The translations under genes and the position numbers were made by a program. From positions 1-39,784 of the IMG/VR virus record IMGVR_UViG_3300047673_000232: a stretch of 39,784 bases of DNA; one strand, written 5' to 3'. Positions 39,740 to 39,784 of this stretch are shown piece after piece. Under the pieces are notes generated by a model. That model was not told the origin of the DNA, made no database searches, and saw nothing but the letters and a program-made list of their open reading frames with translations. Source of the stretch: a virus. Position 1 is the stretch's first letter. Each line of letters begins with the position of its first letter.

Positions 39740-39784
39740 GCTGCCGCCTCCCTTGTGGATTGTTTTGGGGAGAGAAAGGGCGCT

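Overview
This window is a nearly complete genome of a temperate siphovirus (tailed phage with a long, flexible tail) of a GC-rich actinobacterium. The evidence is the high G+C content (by eye about two thirds), frequent GTG starts, packed genes joined by ATGA or GTGA overlaps, and actinophage-type protein families. These include a P22-like coat protein, a frameshifted tail-assembly chaperone pair, a collagen-like tail protein, a large serine integrase and a primase-polymerase/helicase fusion. No LysB-type mycolate esterase and no tRNA genes are visible. The host genus cannot be named from sequence alone. Terminase genes lie at one end and the integrase is central, so the map is in virion order rather than inserted-prophage order. 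An HNH nuclease gene is cut off at base 1 and does not continue sensibly at the other end, so some sequence is missing.

Layout on the given strand. (1) 1-11467, minus strand: an early operon read from 11467 down to 1. It starts with a helix-turn-helix protein and many small zinc-ribbon proteins. It continues with a Cas4/RecB-like nuclease, a Gln-rich protein, a ParB-domain/DNA methyltransferase fusion and a primase-polymerase/helicase. It ends with a resolvase-like nuclease, a MerR-like regulator and the HNH nuclease. (2) 11468-11865: a divergent control region. (3) 11866-14225, plus strand: a cassette of small unknown proteins, closed by a hairpin at 14268-14300 that also serves a convergent small gene. 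(4) 14714-16105, minus strand: the serine integrase, with a 54-bp nested palindrome just upstream that I propose as attP. (5) 16473-20840, plus strand: an excisionase-like gene, then two adjacent Lsr2-like proteins (one with two C2H2 zinc fingers, one with a DUF4258-like domain), then many small proteins. Near its end are two almost identical leaders, each exactly 109 bp upstream of a start codon. A strong bidirectional terminator closes it. (6) 39739-21003, minus strand: the late operon. It runs through terminase, portal, MuF-like protein, scaffold, coat, connectors, tail tube, chaperones, tape measure, tail tip and fibre proteins, three membrane proteins and an M15 endolysin.

How it works together: the late operon builds and releases virions. 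The early minus-strand operon supplies replication, recombination and DNA modification. The central region holds the integration switch. Points most worth a second look are the proposed attP overlapping the int promoter, the twin leaders, a GTGCCG repeat cluster beside the replication gene, several very short hidden genes, and the Lsr2-like fusion pair.
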